NCBI RefSeq assembly: GCF_000336775.1
Contig: NZ_AOLJ01000013.1
Location: 62,144 to 126,143 of the forward strand
Length of the DNA stretch: 64,000 nucleotides
Direction of reading: 5' to 3'
Source of the DNA: Haloferax gibbonsii ATCC 33959
Lineage (GTDB): Archaea; Halobacteriota; Halobacteria; Halobacteriales; Haloferacaceae
Shown: piece after piece, positions 36,497-45,698 of the stretch
Position numbering within the stretch: the stretch's first letter is position 1
How the letters are laid out: every line of letters starts with the position of its first letter
Position numbers and translations under genes: made by a program
Notes under the pieces: model-generated
Seen by the model: only the letters and a program-made list of their open reading frames with translations
Databases searched by the model: none
What the model was told of the DNA's origin: nothing

Positions 36497-37039
36497 ATGG
36501 CCGAGCCTGACTCGCCGACCGTCTCCGGCGAGCAGGCGGACGGCTCGCTCGACGAGGCCGACATCCACGACGTGCTCAGAAACGAGCGGCGGCGGCTCGC
36601 GCTCGAACGACTGCGCGACGGGGACGGTCCGGAGTCGGTCGGCGACCTCGCGGAGCACATCGCCGAGATAGAGTCCGGCGAGTCGCCACCTCCCAAGAAC
36701 GTCCGTCAGAGCGTCTACATCTCGCTTCACCAGACCCATCTGCCCAAGCTCGACTCGCTCCGAATCGTCGCGTACGACTCGCGGGCGAAGACCGTCTCGC
36801 TCGGGTCGAGCGCGGCGGAGCTCGACCACTACTTGGCCGACGAGGAGCCGACGCAAGCCCCCTTCGCGCTCCTGTCGCTCGCGACGTGTCTCGCCGGGCT
36901 CGCGCTCCTCTTCGCCGGCTGGATGGGCGTCCCCGTCATCGACCGCGTTGACCCGCGACTCGTCGCCGGGCTCGCGCTCACCGTCGCCGCCGTCGTCGCC
37001 GGCGCGGAACTCGGCCTGCAGACGCGAAGCCGGACGTAG
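36497..37039 (+). CDS. Membrane-anchored winged-helix protein (DUF7344-like)
   Basis: The 180-residue protein has an N-terminal winged-helix domain (DIHDVLRNERRRLALERLRDG, then VGDLAEHIAEIESG and VYISLHQTHLPKLDSLRIVAYD) and two C-terminal membrane helices (FALLSLATCLAGLALLFAGWMG and LVAGLALTVAAVVAGAEL). This arrangement is found in many haloarchaeal membrane-bound regulators (DUF7344 type). It starts eight bases after the SpoVR stop and is therefore probably the last gene of the PrkA operon; it could regulate that operon from the membrane, which is an inference. Confidence 0.78.
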   Translation: MAEPDSPTVSGEQADGSLDEADIHDVLRNERRRLALERLRDGDGPESVGDLAEHIAEIESGESPPPKNVRQSVYISLHQTHLPKLDSLRIVAYDSRAKTVSLGSSAAELDHYLADEEPTQAPFALLSLATCLAGLALLFAGWMGVPVIDRVDPRLVAGLALTVAAVVAGAELGLQTRSRT

Positions 37040-37115
37040 ACCCGGCGACACGGCCGGGGGCCGCCCCAGAACCGCCGTTCGACTCAAGTCATCCCCATCC
37101 TAAGCGCCGCCGACG

Positions 37116-38630
37116 ATGTCCGAGTCAACTTCGCTCGCGTGGTTCCGCCGCGACCTCCGCCTGCACGACAACGAGGCGCTCGCGGCCGCCTGCGACGCCG
37201 ACGGCGTCCTCCCGGTCTACTGTCTCGACCCCCGCGAGTACGGCGACCGGCCCTTCGGCGGGCCCGACTCCTTCGACTTCGACAAGACGGGCGCGCACCG
37301 CGCCCGCTTCCGCCTCGAATCGCTGTCCGACCTGCGGTCGTCCCTCCGAGAGCGCGGAAGCGACCTCGTCGTCCGCGAGGGGACGCCCGAGTCCGTCCTT
37401 CCGGAGTTGGCGGCGACCGTCGACGCCGACTTCGTGACGGTCCACACGCGTCCGACCCCCGAGGAGTCGAGCGTCGAGTCGGCGGTCGAGCGAGAACTGG
37501 GAGGCGACGGCGTCGACCTCCGGCGCTTCTGGGGCCACACGCTCACCCACCTCGACGACCTCCCGATGGCGCTCTCCGAAGTTCCGGACACGTACACGAC
37601 GTTCCGGAAGGCGGTCGAATCGGCCGTCGAAGGCGACGAGGGAGGCGACGCAGGGCGAAGTGGCGAGTCAGCGGGCGACGGCGACCCCGCCGGTCGTGAC
37701 CCGCTTTCCGAACCGGACGTCCCGCCGCTCCCGGTCGACGCACCGGTCGCGGGCGACCTCCCCTCGCTTTCGACCCTCGTCGGGACTGCGGACGCCGAGT
37801 CCGCCCGCGCCTCCGACGACCGCGGCGTCCTCTCCTTCGACGGCGGCGAGACGGCCGCGCTCGACCGCGTGGAGTCGTACATCTGGACGGGCGACCACCT
37901 CCGCGAGTACAAGGAGACGCGAAACGGGATGCTCGGAGCCGACTACTCCTCGAAGTTCTCGCCGTGGCTGAACGAGGGCTGTCTCTCGCCGCGGTCCGTC
38001 AAGGCCGAGGTGGACCGCTACGAGGACCGGCGGGTCGAAAACGACTCGACGTACTGGCTCGTCTTCGAACTCCGCTGGCGCGACTTCTTCCAGTTCCAGT
38101 TCGCCAAACACGGGAGCGACTTCTTCCGCCGCGGGGGCATCCGGAAACGGACCGACGTCGACTGGCGGGCCGACGAGACGCAGTTCGAGCGCTGGACGGC
38201 GGGCGAGACGGGTATCCCCTTCGTCGACGCGAACATGCGGGAACTGAACGCGACGGGTTACATGTCGAACCGCGGGCGGCAGAACGCGGCGTCGTTCCTC
38301 GCCAACGACCTCAGACTGGACTGGCGACGTGGTGCGGCGTACTTCGAGACGCGACTCGTCGACTACGACCCCGCGTCGAACTACGGCAACTGGGCCTACA
38401 TCGCGGGCGTCGGCAACGACTCGCGGGACCGCTCGTTCGACGTGCGCTGGCAGGCGAACCGCTACGACGAGAACGCCGAGTACGTGAAGACGTGGCTCCC
38501 CGAACTCGACGCGTTACCCGCCGAGTACGCCCACGAACCGTGGAAACTAAGCGACGAAGAACAGGCGACCTACGGGGTCGAGTTGGGCGTGGACTACCCC
38601 GAACCGATGGTCGAACTCGACGGGAGTTAG
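37116..38630 (+). CDS. Cryptochrome DASH-type photolyase
   Basis: The 504-residue flavoprotein repairs UV lesions or senses blue light. The N-terminal domain starts LAWFRRDLRLHDNEALAAAC. The C-terminal FAD domain shows the DASH-type marks ETRNGMLGADYSSKFSPWLNEG, ELRWRDFFQFQFAKHG, WTAGETGIPFVDANMRELNATG and YMSNRGRQNAASFLANDL, with WGNWAYIAGVGND-like end motifs. A Gly/Asp/Ser-rich insert at about 165-240 links the two domains and looks flexible. DASH proteins mainly repair single-stranded or looped DNA in vitro. It begins 76 bases after the PrkA operon on the same strand. Confidence 0.92.
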   Translation: MSESTSLAWFRRDLRLHDNEALAAACDADGVLPVYCLDPREYGDRPFGGPDSFDFDKTGAHRARFRLESLSDLRSSLRERGSDLVVREGTPESVLPELAATVDADFVTVHTRPTPEESSVESAVERELGGDGVDLRRFWGHTLTHLDDLPMALSEVPDTYTTFRKAVESAVEGDEGGDAGRSGESAGDGDPAGRDPLSEPDVPPLPVDAPVAGDLPSLSTLVGTADAESARASDDRGVLSFDGGETAALDRVESYIWTGDHLREYKETRNGMLGADYSSKFSPWLNEGCLSPRSVKAEVDRYEDRRVENDSTYWLVFELRWRDFFQFQFAKHGSDFFRRGGIRKRTDVDWRADETQFERWTAGETGIPFVDANMRELNATGYMSNRGRQNAASFLANDLRLDWRRGAAYFETRLVDYDPASNYGNWAYIAGVGNDSRDRSFDVRWQANRYDENAEYVKTWLPELDALPAEYAHEPWKLSDEEQATYGVELGVDYPEPMVELDGS

Positions 38631-38667
38631 GGCGACGACGGCGCTCGGAGTGCGGTCCCGAACCCGG

Positions 38668-39099
38668 TCACATCCCCCACGCGTCGTCGGCCGACCCGCC
38701 GAGGCGGGCGGCGGCGAGCGCGAGGACCGTCACGAGCGCGAACCCGATGAACGCGAGTCGCGGAATGGTCAGGAGGCCGCCGAGCACGGGATACTGGATG
38801 GACGTACACGGGCCGCCGACGGTACAGGTCGCGCCCGGTGCGACCTGCAGGTACGAGTGGTAGCCCGAGAGGGCGAGCCCTCCCAGCGAGAGGGGAAGCA
38901 CCGTCTTCCAGACGCCGGAGCGGTCCTCGACCGCGGCGACTCCGAGCACCACGACGAGCGGGTACATCAGGATGCGTTGGTACCAACAGAGGTCGCAGGG
39001 CGTGAGCCCGAGACCGAGGCTGAAATAGAGACTCCCGCTCGTCGCGGCGAGGGCGACGAGCGTTCCGGCGGCGAGCGCGGCGCGCGTCGTGTCCGACAC
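38668..39099 (-). CDS. dsbB: Disulfide bond formation protein, DsbB family
   Basis: The protein has four membrane helices and two cysteine pairs typical of DsbB: LTPCDLCWYQRILMYP (CxxC next to the second helix) and ATCTVGGPCTSIQYP in the extracellular loop. The glutamine and arginine after CW (WYQR) are the quinone-binding residues. GTG at 39099 gives 143 residues with the first helix directly at the N-terminus; an earlier ATG at 39228 would add 43 proline- and arginine-rich residues, so it is less likely but not excluded. DsbB feeds oxidising power to exported thiol oxidases. Confidence 0.88.
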   Translation of the reverse strand: MSDTTRAALAAGTLVALAATSGSLYFSLGLGLTPCDLCWYQRILMYPLVVVLGVAAVEDRSGVWKTVLPLSLGGLALSGYHSYLQVAPGATCTVGGPCTSIQYPVLGGLLTIPRLAFIGFALVTVLALAAARLGGSADDAWGM

Positions 39100-39528
39100 G
39101 GTCAGGCGCTCCCGAGGCCGTTTCTCGCCCGGTTCGGCTTCGGGGCCGACTGCTGTCGCTTCGCGTGCGGTTCGCCACGGTCTCGTCGGGTCGGGTCGCG
39201 TATCATCGCTCGGTGGACGTAGAGCCACGATAGACGCCGGCGAACCTCAAGCCATCGGCTTCGCAGTCGAGCTGTCGGCGCGAACGGGGGCGGTCGGACG
39301 AATCGGGCCACTCAGACGAGCGCAGTCGCTCGGGAGGGTGGATACGCGGAGTGACCCTCGCCCGTCGGGGGACGACCGACGGGCGAATCTTCGTGGGCCG
39401 CTCGGTCACGGGATACGCGCCGAACCAGTGCGATTTGATTGCCGCGGCACGGTGTTATCAATGTTGTGTCGCTGACTGTTGTGTCGGCCAAGTTGATTCC
39501 GCGTGCGCGGACCTCCGTGCCGCTCGCC
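39100..39528. other. Intergenic region without a supported gene
   Basis: About 430 bases separate the dsbB start (39099) from the 3' end of the MgtC/DUF4010 gene. If dsbB began at ATG 39228 the gap would be 300 bases. No frame with protein-like composition is visible. A short pair of GTTGTGTCG copies lies at about 39464-39485, of no clear meaning. Confidence 0.4.
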
Positions 39529-40893
39529 TTACGGACGAAAGACGACGATGGCGACGCCGGCGACGCCCGCCGCCACGAGGAGCGCGCTCCGCCGGGCGAC
39601 CGGCCCGAGGAGTTCGCGGTCGACGCTCGCCGCGAGAGCCACCTTGACTCCGATGCTCGCGGCGGTTCCGGCGAGGACGCCGACGACGGCGGTCGTCTCG
39701 CTGATGGTGCCGCCGCCGTAGAGCGTGACGGTGGTCGTGACGACCGACCCGCTCGACACCAGTCCGCCGAGGAAGCTCGTCACGACGAACCCGGCCGCGC
39801 CGAAGTACTCCTGCGCCGCCGCGGAGGCGAGCAACACGAGGAGGAAGAACACGCCGAACCGGAGGGCGCTTTCGAGGCTGAACGGCGACTCGAACGCCAC
39901 GTCGAGGTCGACGCCCCACTCGCGGGAGTGCAGCGCGTAGCTCACACCCACGAGCGCGACGAGTCCGAGGGGAATCCCCACCTCGACCGCGAGCTCCGGG
40001 ATGAACACGACGACGAGCGAGAGGTTTCGGAGCGCCATCGCCGCGTCGGCCATCAGAATCGCGCCGGCCGCGAGCGGTCGAATCGACGGGTTGCGGCTGG
40101 TCCGACCGGCTATCTCGCCGATGACGGCCGTCGAGTTCACCAGCCCGCCGAAAAAGCCCGTGATGGCGATGCCGCGTTCGCCGTACCGCCGGATGATGAC
40201 GTAGTTGACGAAGCCGATTGCGCTCACCGCGACGACGAGCAACCAGACCGTCCGGGGATTGACGGCATCCCACGGACCGATTCGCCCCTCGGGGAGCAAC
40301 GGGTAGACGACGAACGCGATGATGGCGAACTCGACGGCGCTCCGAACCTCGTCGGTCGTGAGCCGCCGGGCGAACCCGTGGAGTTCGCGCCGCAGGACCA
40401 ACAGGAGCGACGACGTGAGCGCGACGACGACGCCCTCGATGACGAAGCCGCTCACCACCGCCGCGCCGACCGCGTAGGCGACTAACAACGACGTCGACGT
40501 GGTGAGTGAGAGGTTCACGCCGAGGTCGTCCAGGCGAACGACCTCGGCGTCACCGCGGCGGCCGTCGTCGGCTTCGGCGTCAGCGTCCGCGTCGAAGTCG
40601 AGTTGGGAGTCGGCTCGGTCGTCCTCGCTTTCGTGCGACCCGCGTTCGACGAGTCCGCGACTCCCGAGCAACACCGCCTGTGCGACCACCAACAACCCGC
40701 CGACCGCGAGGAGGATGTCGCTTCCGACCACGACGGCGACGCCACCGAGGAGGCTCGTCAGCGTGAACGTCCGCACGCCGGCGCTCTTCTTCGACCGCTC
40801 GCGCTCTAACCCGAGGAACATCCCCAACGCCGCCGCGACGAACAGGCGGACGACGACGGGGTCGATTTGGGAGACGAACTCTTCGAGCATCAT
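39529..40893 (-). CDS. MgtC/SapB-DUF4010 membrane protein
   Basis: The 454-residue protein joins an N-terminal MgtC/SapB-type domain (LFVAAALGMFLGLERERSKKSAGVRTFTLTSLLGG) to a C-terminal DUF4010 block (GFFGGLVNSTAVIGEIAGRT, then SFLGGLVSSGSVVTTTVTLYGGG). It has about ten helices and an acidic loop at 85-115. MgtC proteins affect magnesium homeostasis and F-ATPase in bacteria, but the archaeal fusion is uncharacterised and a transport role is not proven. Adjacent start codons at 40893 and 40890 cannot be separated. Confidence 0.85.
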   Translation of the reverse strand: MMLEEFVSQIDPVVVRLFVAAALGMFLGLERERSKKSAGVRTFTLTSLLGGVAVVVGSDILLAVGGLLVVAQAVLLGSRGLVERGSHESEDDRADSQLDFDADADAEADDGRRGDAEVVRLDDLGVNLSLTTSTSLLVAYAVGAAVVSGFVIEGVVVALTSSLLLVLRRELHGFARRLTTDEVRSAVEFAIIAFVVYPLLPEGRIGPWDAVNPRTVWLLVVAVSAIGFVNYVIIRRYGERGIAITGFFGGLVNSTAVIGEIAGRTSRNPSIRPLAAGAILMADAAMALRNLSLVVVFIPELAVEVGIPLGLVALVGVSYALHSREWGVDLDVAFESPFSLESALRFGVFFLLVLLASAAAQEYFGAAGFVVTSFLGGLVSSGSVVTTTVTLYGGGTISETTAVVGVLAGTAASIGVKVALAASVDRELLGPVARRSALLVAAGVAGVAIVVFRP

Positions 40894-41011
40894 CGAACTC
40901 CCGTCCCGGGACGCTCGTGTTCCATGCTATCGTGTATATTTTAATTGCTATCGTTAAAAACGTGTAAGCTAACTACCGTGGGCGGGAGTCGAGTCGTCCG
41001 GGGTGAGAGAA

Positions 41012-41076
41012 CTGCTCGGGAGAGGAGTTGAACTCCACTCGCAACAAGTTGCTCGCTAGTTCGAATATCCCGCTCA
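41012..41076. repeat. Decayed tRNA-Glu 3'-like module A
   Basis: The sequence TGCTCGGGAGAGGAGTTGAACT resembles the complement of the tRNA-Glu 3' end but has several changes. It is followed by a small stem GCAAC-AA-GTTGC (41041-41045 with 41048-41052) and a GTTCGAATATCCC stretch like a T arm in the opposite direction. The whole unit aligns with module B at 41142-41200. Confidence 0.5.
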
Positions 41077-41128
41077 TATCCGCACCTTCGCGGTCTAGGC
41101 GACATGTACAGCGGTCGCTTGGAAGGTA

Positions 41129-41200
41129 GTTCCTCAGAGAAGTGCTCGGTCAGGGATTTGAACCTCAGTCGCAGCAAGCTGCTCCCTGATTCAAATCCCT
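41129..41200. repeat. tRNA-Glu 3'-like module B with large hairpin
   Basis: Bases 41129-41164 repeat exactly, over 36 bases, the stretch 41228-41263 that ends in tRNA-Glu; the spacing is 99 bases. Beyond the repeat the module folds on itself: AGGGATTTGAA (41152-41162) pairs perfectly with 41190-41200, and inside it GCAGC pairs with GCTGC (41171-41175 and 41178-41182). The inner stem corresponds to GCAAC/GTTGC in module A, so both sides changed together. Confidence 0.65.
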
Positions 41201-41241
41201 ACACTGCGCGCTCTTCTTCGTCACGTTGTTCCTCAGAGAAG

Positions 41242-41316
<75 letters not shown>

Positions 41317-41402
41317 GTCTGCATTCACGAGTGGTCGTTGGACTATTTTAAGCGTTGCGTTCCATCGTGGGTGAGTGAGAGGAACCCACCCACGGCGGTG
41401 GC

Positions 41403-43379
41403 TTACTCGCCCGTGAACTCGGGGTCGCGGTCGCTCGTGAAGGCGGCGATGCCCTCCATCAGGTCCGAGGTGGTAAACAGTAGGCCGAACGCCTGCGCTT
41501 CGACCTCCAGTCCGGAGTCGGTGTCTTCCCAGCCGTTGTGCATGGCGCGCTTGGTGTAGCGCTGGGCGACCGGCGGGCCCTGTGCGAACCGCTTCGCGTA
41601 CTCGAAGGCCCGTTCTTCGAAGCCGTCGTTCTCGACGACCTCGTTGATGAAGCCGTAGTCAGCCATCGTCTCGGCGTCGTAGCGGTCGGCGCTGAAGATA
41701 ATCTCCTTCGCGCGGCCGGTGCCGACGATGCGCTGGAGGCGGACCGTGCCGCCCCAGCCGGGGAGGAGCCCGAGGTCGTGCTCCGGCTGGCCGAGTTCGG
41801 AGCGCTCCGTGGCGATGCGGAGGTCGGCGCACATGGCGAGTTCCATCCCGCCGCCGAGACAGAAGCCGTCGATGCCGGCGATGACCGGCTTGTCGAGTTC
41901 CTCGAGCTTTCCGAACGTCTGTTGGCCCTTCCGAGAGATTTCGACGCCCGAGACGGCGTCGCCGCCGCCCGCGGCGATACTCGTCACGTCGGCTCCGGCG
42001 GAGAACGCGCGGTCGCCGGCCCCCGTGAGGAGCACGGCGCGGACCTCGTCGTCCTCGGCGAGGGTGTCGAGCGCTTCGGAGAGTTCGTCCATCAGTTCGA
42101 TGCTGATGGTGTTGAGGCGGTGCGGGCGGTCGAGGGTGATGTGACCGATGCCGTCGCGCACCTCGACTGAGATGTCGTCGAACGCGGGTGCCTCGTCGGA
42201 TTCCTCCGCGCCGCCGTAGAAGCCCTCGCCGGACTGGGCGAGGTCGCGGAGGTACTGGACGGCCTCGTAGCGCTCCTCACCGGTCTCGTCGTGGTGCTTG
42301 TCGAGCGCGCCGACGAGGGTGGCGATGCCCGCGTTGTCGGCCATCTTCGCCGGGCCGTCGGGGAAGCGCCCGCCGAGTTTGACCGCGCGGTCGATGGCGG
42401 CCGGGTCGGCCACGTCGTTTCCGACGAGACCTGCGACTTCGTTCGCCATGACGCCGAGGAGGCGGTTCTTGACCGCTTCGCTCCCCTCGTCGTGGGGGAC
42501 TTCCGCGCCCTCGCCGTCCTCGTAGTCGTAGAAGCCCGTGCCGGTCTTCTGGCCGAGGTCGCCTTCCTCGACCTTCTCGGAGAGGAGCGGACACGGCTCG
42601 TAGGCGTCGCCGAGTACCTCGTGCATGTATTCGAGGACGTGATAGCCCACGTCGATGCCGACGTAGTCGGCGAGTTCGAAGCTCCCCATCGGGAGGCCCA
42701 TGTCGTACTTCGTCGTGGAGTCGACCTCGGCCATCGTCGCGTCGCCCGAGTGGACAATCCACGCGGCCTCGTTCATCAGCGGGACGAGGATGCGGTTCAC
42801 GATGAAGCCGGGGCTGTCCTTGCGGACGCGGACGGGCGTCTTGCCCATCGCCTCGGCGAGGTCCTCGACGAGTTCGAGCGTCTCGTCGGCGGTGTGCGCG
42901 CCGGAGATGACCTCGACGAGGTCCATGCGGACCGGCGGGTTGAAAAAGTGCATTCCGCAGAAGCGCTCGGGTCGCTCCGTCACTTCGGAGAGTTCGGTGA
43001 TGGAGAGACTGGAGGTGTTGGTGGCGAACACCGTGTGGTCGGGGGCGTGTTCCTCCAACTCGGTGTACACCTCCTTTTTGATGGACATCTTCTCGGGGAC
43101 GGCCTCGATGACCACGTCGGCGTCGACGACGGCCTCGCCGAGGTCCACCGCCGTCGAGACGCGGGCGAGCGCGGCGTCGGCGTCGTCCTGCGACAGTCGG
43201 TCCTTCTCGGCGAGTTTGTTCAGCGACCACTCGATTTGGTCGTAGCCCTTCTGTACGAACTCGTCTTTGATGTCGCGCAGCACGACGTCGTAGCCGGCGA
43301 GGGCCGCGACCTCCGCGATGCCGTGGCCCATGTTGCCCGCTCCGAGAACGGTGATACTGTTGACGTCATCTACGTTCAT
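41403..43379 (-). CDS. 3-hydroxyacyl-CoA dehydrogenase / enoyl-CoA hydratase fusion
   Basis: The 658-residue protein carries two steps of beta-oxidation. Residues 1-290 are a 3-hydroxyacyl-CoA dehydrogenase: ITVLGAGNMGHGIAEVAALAGYDV for NAD, VIEAVPEKMSIKKEVY, NTSSLSITEL, and HFFNPPVRMDLVEVI with the catalytic His; a second C-terminal dehydrogenase domain follows. Residues 395-650 are an enoyl-CoA hydratase (crotonase fold): HITLDRPHRLNTIS, DRAFSAGADVTSI and IAGIDGFCLGGGMELAMCADLRIA, with the second Glu in ELGQPEHDLGLLPGWGG. The order dehydrogenase then hydratase is the reverse of bacterial FadB. It lies between tRNA-Glu and a DNA glycosylase gene. Confidence 0.94.
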   Translation of the reverse strand: MNVDDVNSITVLGAGNMGHGIAEVAALAGYDVVLRDIKDEFVQKGYDQIEWSLNKLAEKDRLSQDDADAALARVSTAVDLGEAVVDADVVIEAVPEKMSIKKEVYTELEEHAPDHTVFATNTSSLSITELSEVTERPERFCGMHFFNPPVRMDLVEVISGAHTADETLELVEDLAEAMGKTPVRVRKDSPGFIVNRILVPLMNEAAWIVHSGDATMAEVDSTTKYDMGLPMGSFELADYVGIDVGYHVLEYMHEVLGDAYEPCPLLSEKVEEGDLGQKTGTGFYDYEDGEGAEVPHDEGSEAVKNRLLGVMANEVAGLVGNDVADPAAIDRAVKLGGRFPDGPAKMADNAGIATLVGALDKHHDETGEERYEAVQYLRDLAQSGEGFYGGAEESDEAPAFDDISVEVRDGIGHITLDRPHRLNTISIELMDELSEALDTLAEDDEVRAVLLTGAGDRAFSAGADVTSIAAGGGDAVSGVEISRKGQQTFGKLEELDKPVIAGIDGFCLGGGMELAMCADLRIATERSELGQPEHDLGLLPGWGGTVRLQRIVGTGRAKEIIFSADRYDAETMADYGFINEVVENDGFEERAFEYAKRFAQGPPVAQRYTKRAMHNGWEDTDSGLEVEAQAFGLLFTTSDLMEGIAAFTSDRDPEFTGE

Positions 43380-43520
43380 GGACGAACGTTATAGTGCGCG
43401 GCGGTTTCAACGTTTCCCTCGCGCAGAATATAAACGTAACAGATGTTTATTTTCTCGGTTAGAAATACCGACGCAGTCTGTCGATTATTCGTCTCGGCTT
43501 GGCTTTCCACCCGTTCGAAG

Positions 43521-44102
43521 TTAGTCCACGCACCGCCAGAGATACCGGCTGGCGTAGCTCCGATAGGGGGCCCAGCGCTCGGCGCGTTCGCGCATCTCGC
43601 CGCGGGAGACGGCGTCGGGTTCGAACCCGAAGACGTGTTCCATGCCGCGTCGAATCCCGAGGTCCTCGACCGGGAACACGTCCTCGCGGGCGAGCACGAA
43701 GATGAGGAACATCTTCGCGGTCCAGTCGCCGACGCCGCGAATCTCGGTGAGCGCCGCGACGACCTCGTCGTCGTCCATCTTCCGGAGAGATTCGGCCGAG
43801 AGGCCGTCTCGGAACGCGTCGGCGACGTTGCGGACGTAGCCGACCTTCTGATTCGAGAGGCCGCAGTCGCGCAGGACGGCCTCGTCGGCGGCCAGTATCC
43901 CCTCGGGCGTGACCTCGACGCGGTCGAACAGGCGGTCCCGAATCGTCGCCGCCGCGGTCGTCGAGAGCTGTTGGTTGACAATCGAGACGACCAGTCGCTC
44001 GAAGGGGTCGTCGGCGGGGTCGAGCGAGAGCGGGCCGTGTTCCTCGACCACGTCGCCGAGGTGCGGGTCCGCCCGGAGTTCGCGGTATGCGTCGTCGCTC
44101 AT
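43521..44102 (-). CDS. HhH-GPD DNA glycosylase, AlkA-like
   Basis: The 193-residue protein is a helix-hairpin-helix glycosylase of the 3-methyladenine type. The hairpin and catalytic segment reads EIRGVGDWTAKMFLIFVLAREDVFPVEDLGIRRG in overlapping parts at 120-152, with catalytic Asp at D147 in PVEDLG. SIVNQQLSTTAAATI (40-54) is the N-terminal substrate-binding helix. It lacks the N-terminal beta domain of E. coli AlkA, as do many archaeal forms. ATG at 44102 was chosen over an in-frame ATG at 44165, which would run into the gene-free spacer. It removes alkylated bases in base excision repair. Confidence 0.92.
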   Translation of the reverse strand: MSDDAYRELRADPHLGDVVEEHGPLSLDPADDPFERLVVSIVNQQLSTTAAATIRDRLFDRVEVTPEGILAADEAVLRDCGLSNQKVGYVRNVADAFRDGLSAESLRKMDDDEVVAALTEIRGVGDWTAKMFLIFVLAREDVFPVEDLGIRRGMEHVFGFEPDAVSRGEMRERAERWAPYRSYASRYLWRCVD

Positions 44103-44235
44103 CGACCCGTGGTTGGGTCGTCGAAGAGAAAAGTGCGCGTGTCTCGGGTGCTCGGATGCGGTCACCGGTCGGAGCGACGGCGGTCGTCGCGCCGATGGCG
44201 AGCGCGCCGGTGGCCGTGGCGTGGCGCGGGCCGAC

Positions 44236-45597
44236 TTACTCTTCGAGGAGTTCCTCTTCCTCGTCGTCGCTGTCGTTGCGGTCGGCGTTGGCGCGGCGGC
44301 GCACGTCCACGCGGTAGTGTTCGAGGATGTCGCGCCCGAGCAGCAGCGGGTAGTCCATGTGCGAGCGGTCCTCGACGCTGGCGGTCACGGTGTGCTGGGT
44401 GCCGCCGATACCGATGACGAGGTCGACCACGGGGCGGGCCTTCCCGCCCTTGAGGCTCCCGGACTTCACGCGCGTCATGCTCTTGATGGGCCCCGCGCCG
44501 ATTTCGGCGGCGAGGCTCGTGTCGATGCTCGTCCGGGTCGCCCCGGTGTCGGACTTCGCGAGGGTCTGCTGGGAGCCGCTGGTCCCGTTGACGACGACCT
44601 CCTCGATGTAGCCGATGATGGGCGCTTCGCCGTCGATGATGGGCGACTCGTTGGGGGCACACGAGGGGACGGAGTCGTCGAGCGTCGCGGACAGTTCCTC
44701 GACGCGTGCCTCGTCGACCTCGCCGCCCGCGCGCTCGATTGCGAGCTTCGCGATGTGCGGCGCGGGGCTCTTGCCCGTCGCCTGATAGAGGCCCTTGAAG
44801 CCGGCGGTCGGGTTGGCTTCGAGGACGAACCAGCCGTCTTCGCCCTCGACGAGGTCGACGCCGACGTAGTCCATCTCCATCACTTCGGCCGTGTAGAGCG
44901 CCGTCTCCCGCGCTTCCTCGGGCATCTCGTCGGTCGCGTTGAGCACGTCGCCGCCGAGGGCGACGTTGGTCCGCCAGTCGCCGTCCGGGGCGTAGCGGTA
45001 CATCGCGCCGATGATTTCGCCGTCGACGATGTAGACGCGCAGGTCGCGGTGGCGGTCGCCGTCGCGGTCGATGAGCTTCTGCAGGAACGCCTGTCGGTTG
45101 CCGACCTTCGGGTTCACGGGCTCGGTCAGGTCGACCTTCCACGTCCCGCCGCCGTGGGTGCCGATGGCGGACTTGTAGACGCCGACGTCGCCGAAGCGCT
45201 CGCGGCCCTTGTTCAGCCGGTCGTTCGAGAGCGCGAGGAGCGCGTCGGGCACCTGGATGTTCCAGTTGGCGAGCGTCGCGGCCGTGGCGAACTTGTGGAT
45301 GGCCGCGAGAACCGCGTCGGGCTCGTTGAGCATCGGTCGGATGCGGTTGAACGTCGTCGCCAGCCCGAGCAGTTCCGCGGGTTCCTCGGTGTTCGACAGG
45401 AGCAGTCGATTCGCGATGATGTCCACCTCAGGCTCGACCGTCACCTCGCCGTCTTCGATGCTGACCGCCGCGTTCTCCCGGCGGAGCCACACCGGCTCGT
45501 GACCGAGGTCTTCGACCGCGTTGAGGATTGCCTTCGTCTCCTTGCTGTTGTGCAGAGAAAGCACGCCGACACGCACGGCGTCGTCTGTGGTGGACAT
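44236..45597 (-). CDS. rimK: RimK-type ATP-grasp ligase fused to a pepsin-like (RimB) domain
   Basis: The 453-residue protein has two domains. Residues 1 to about 305 are a RimK-type ATP-grasp: VGVLSLHNSKETKAILNAV at the start, KSAIGTHGGGTWKVDL (the ATP loop), RDLRVYIVDGEIIGAMYR, and the metal-binding VLEANPTAGFKGLYQATGK with D248, E260 and N262. Residues about 325-440 are a retropepsin-like ATP-dependent zinc protease domain: LAKSDTGATRTSID with the DTGA active-site motif at 350-353, and the matching DYPLLLGRDILEHYRVD. RimK adds glutamate residues to a protein or metabolite; RimB is its usual partner. The start is ATG 45597. Confidence 0.92.
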   Translation of the reverse strand: MSTTDDAVRVGVLSLHNSKETKAILNAVEDLGHEPVWLRRENAAVSIEDGEVTVEPEVDIIANRLLLSNTEEPAELLGLATTFNRIRPMLNEPDAVLAAIHKFATAATLANWNIQVPDALLALSNDRLNKGRERFGDVGVYKSAIGTHGGGTWKVDLTEPVNPKVGNRQAFLQKLIDRDGDRHRDLRVYIVDGEIIGAMYRYAPDGDWRTNVALGGDVLNATDEMPEEARETALYTAEVMEMDYVGVDLVEGEDGWFVLEANPTAGFKGLYQATGKSPAPHIAKLAIERAGGEVDEARVEELSATLDDSVPSCAPNESPIIDGEAPIIGYIEEVVVNGTSGSQQTLAKSDTGATRTSIDTSLAAEIGAGPIKSMTRVKSGSLKGGKARPVVDLVIGIGGTQHTVTASVEDRSHMDYPLLLGRDILEHYRVDVRRRANADRNDSDDEEEELLEE

Positions 45598-45698
45598 ACT
45601 CAGTTGATATCCTCCCGGTTTCAAAGACATGACGGTCGAGAGCCGGCCGCCCGCGGTTCGCGGCCGCGAGGACGGCGTCGGGCGGTCCGTCGCGACCG

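Larger units (their letters stand above)
40894..41241. other. Intergenic region with tRNA-derived repeats
   Basis: This stretch holds no protein gene but contains two degenerate copies of the tRNA-Glu 3' half, described separately. It lies on the 3' side of tRNA-Glu, where archaeal integrases usually insert. Confidence 0.6.
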
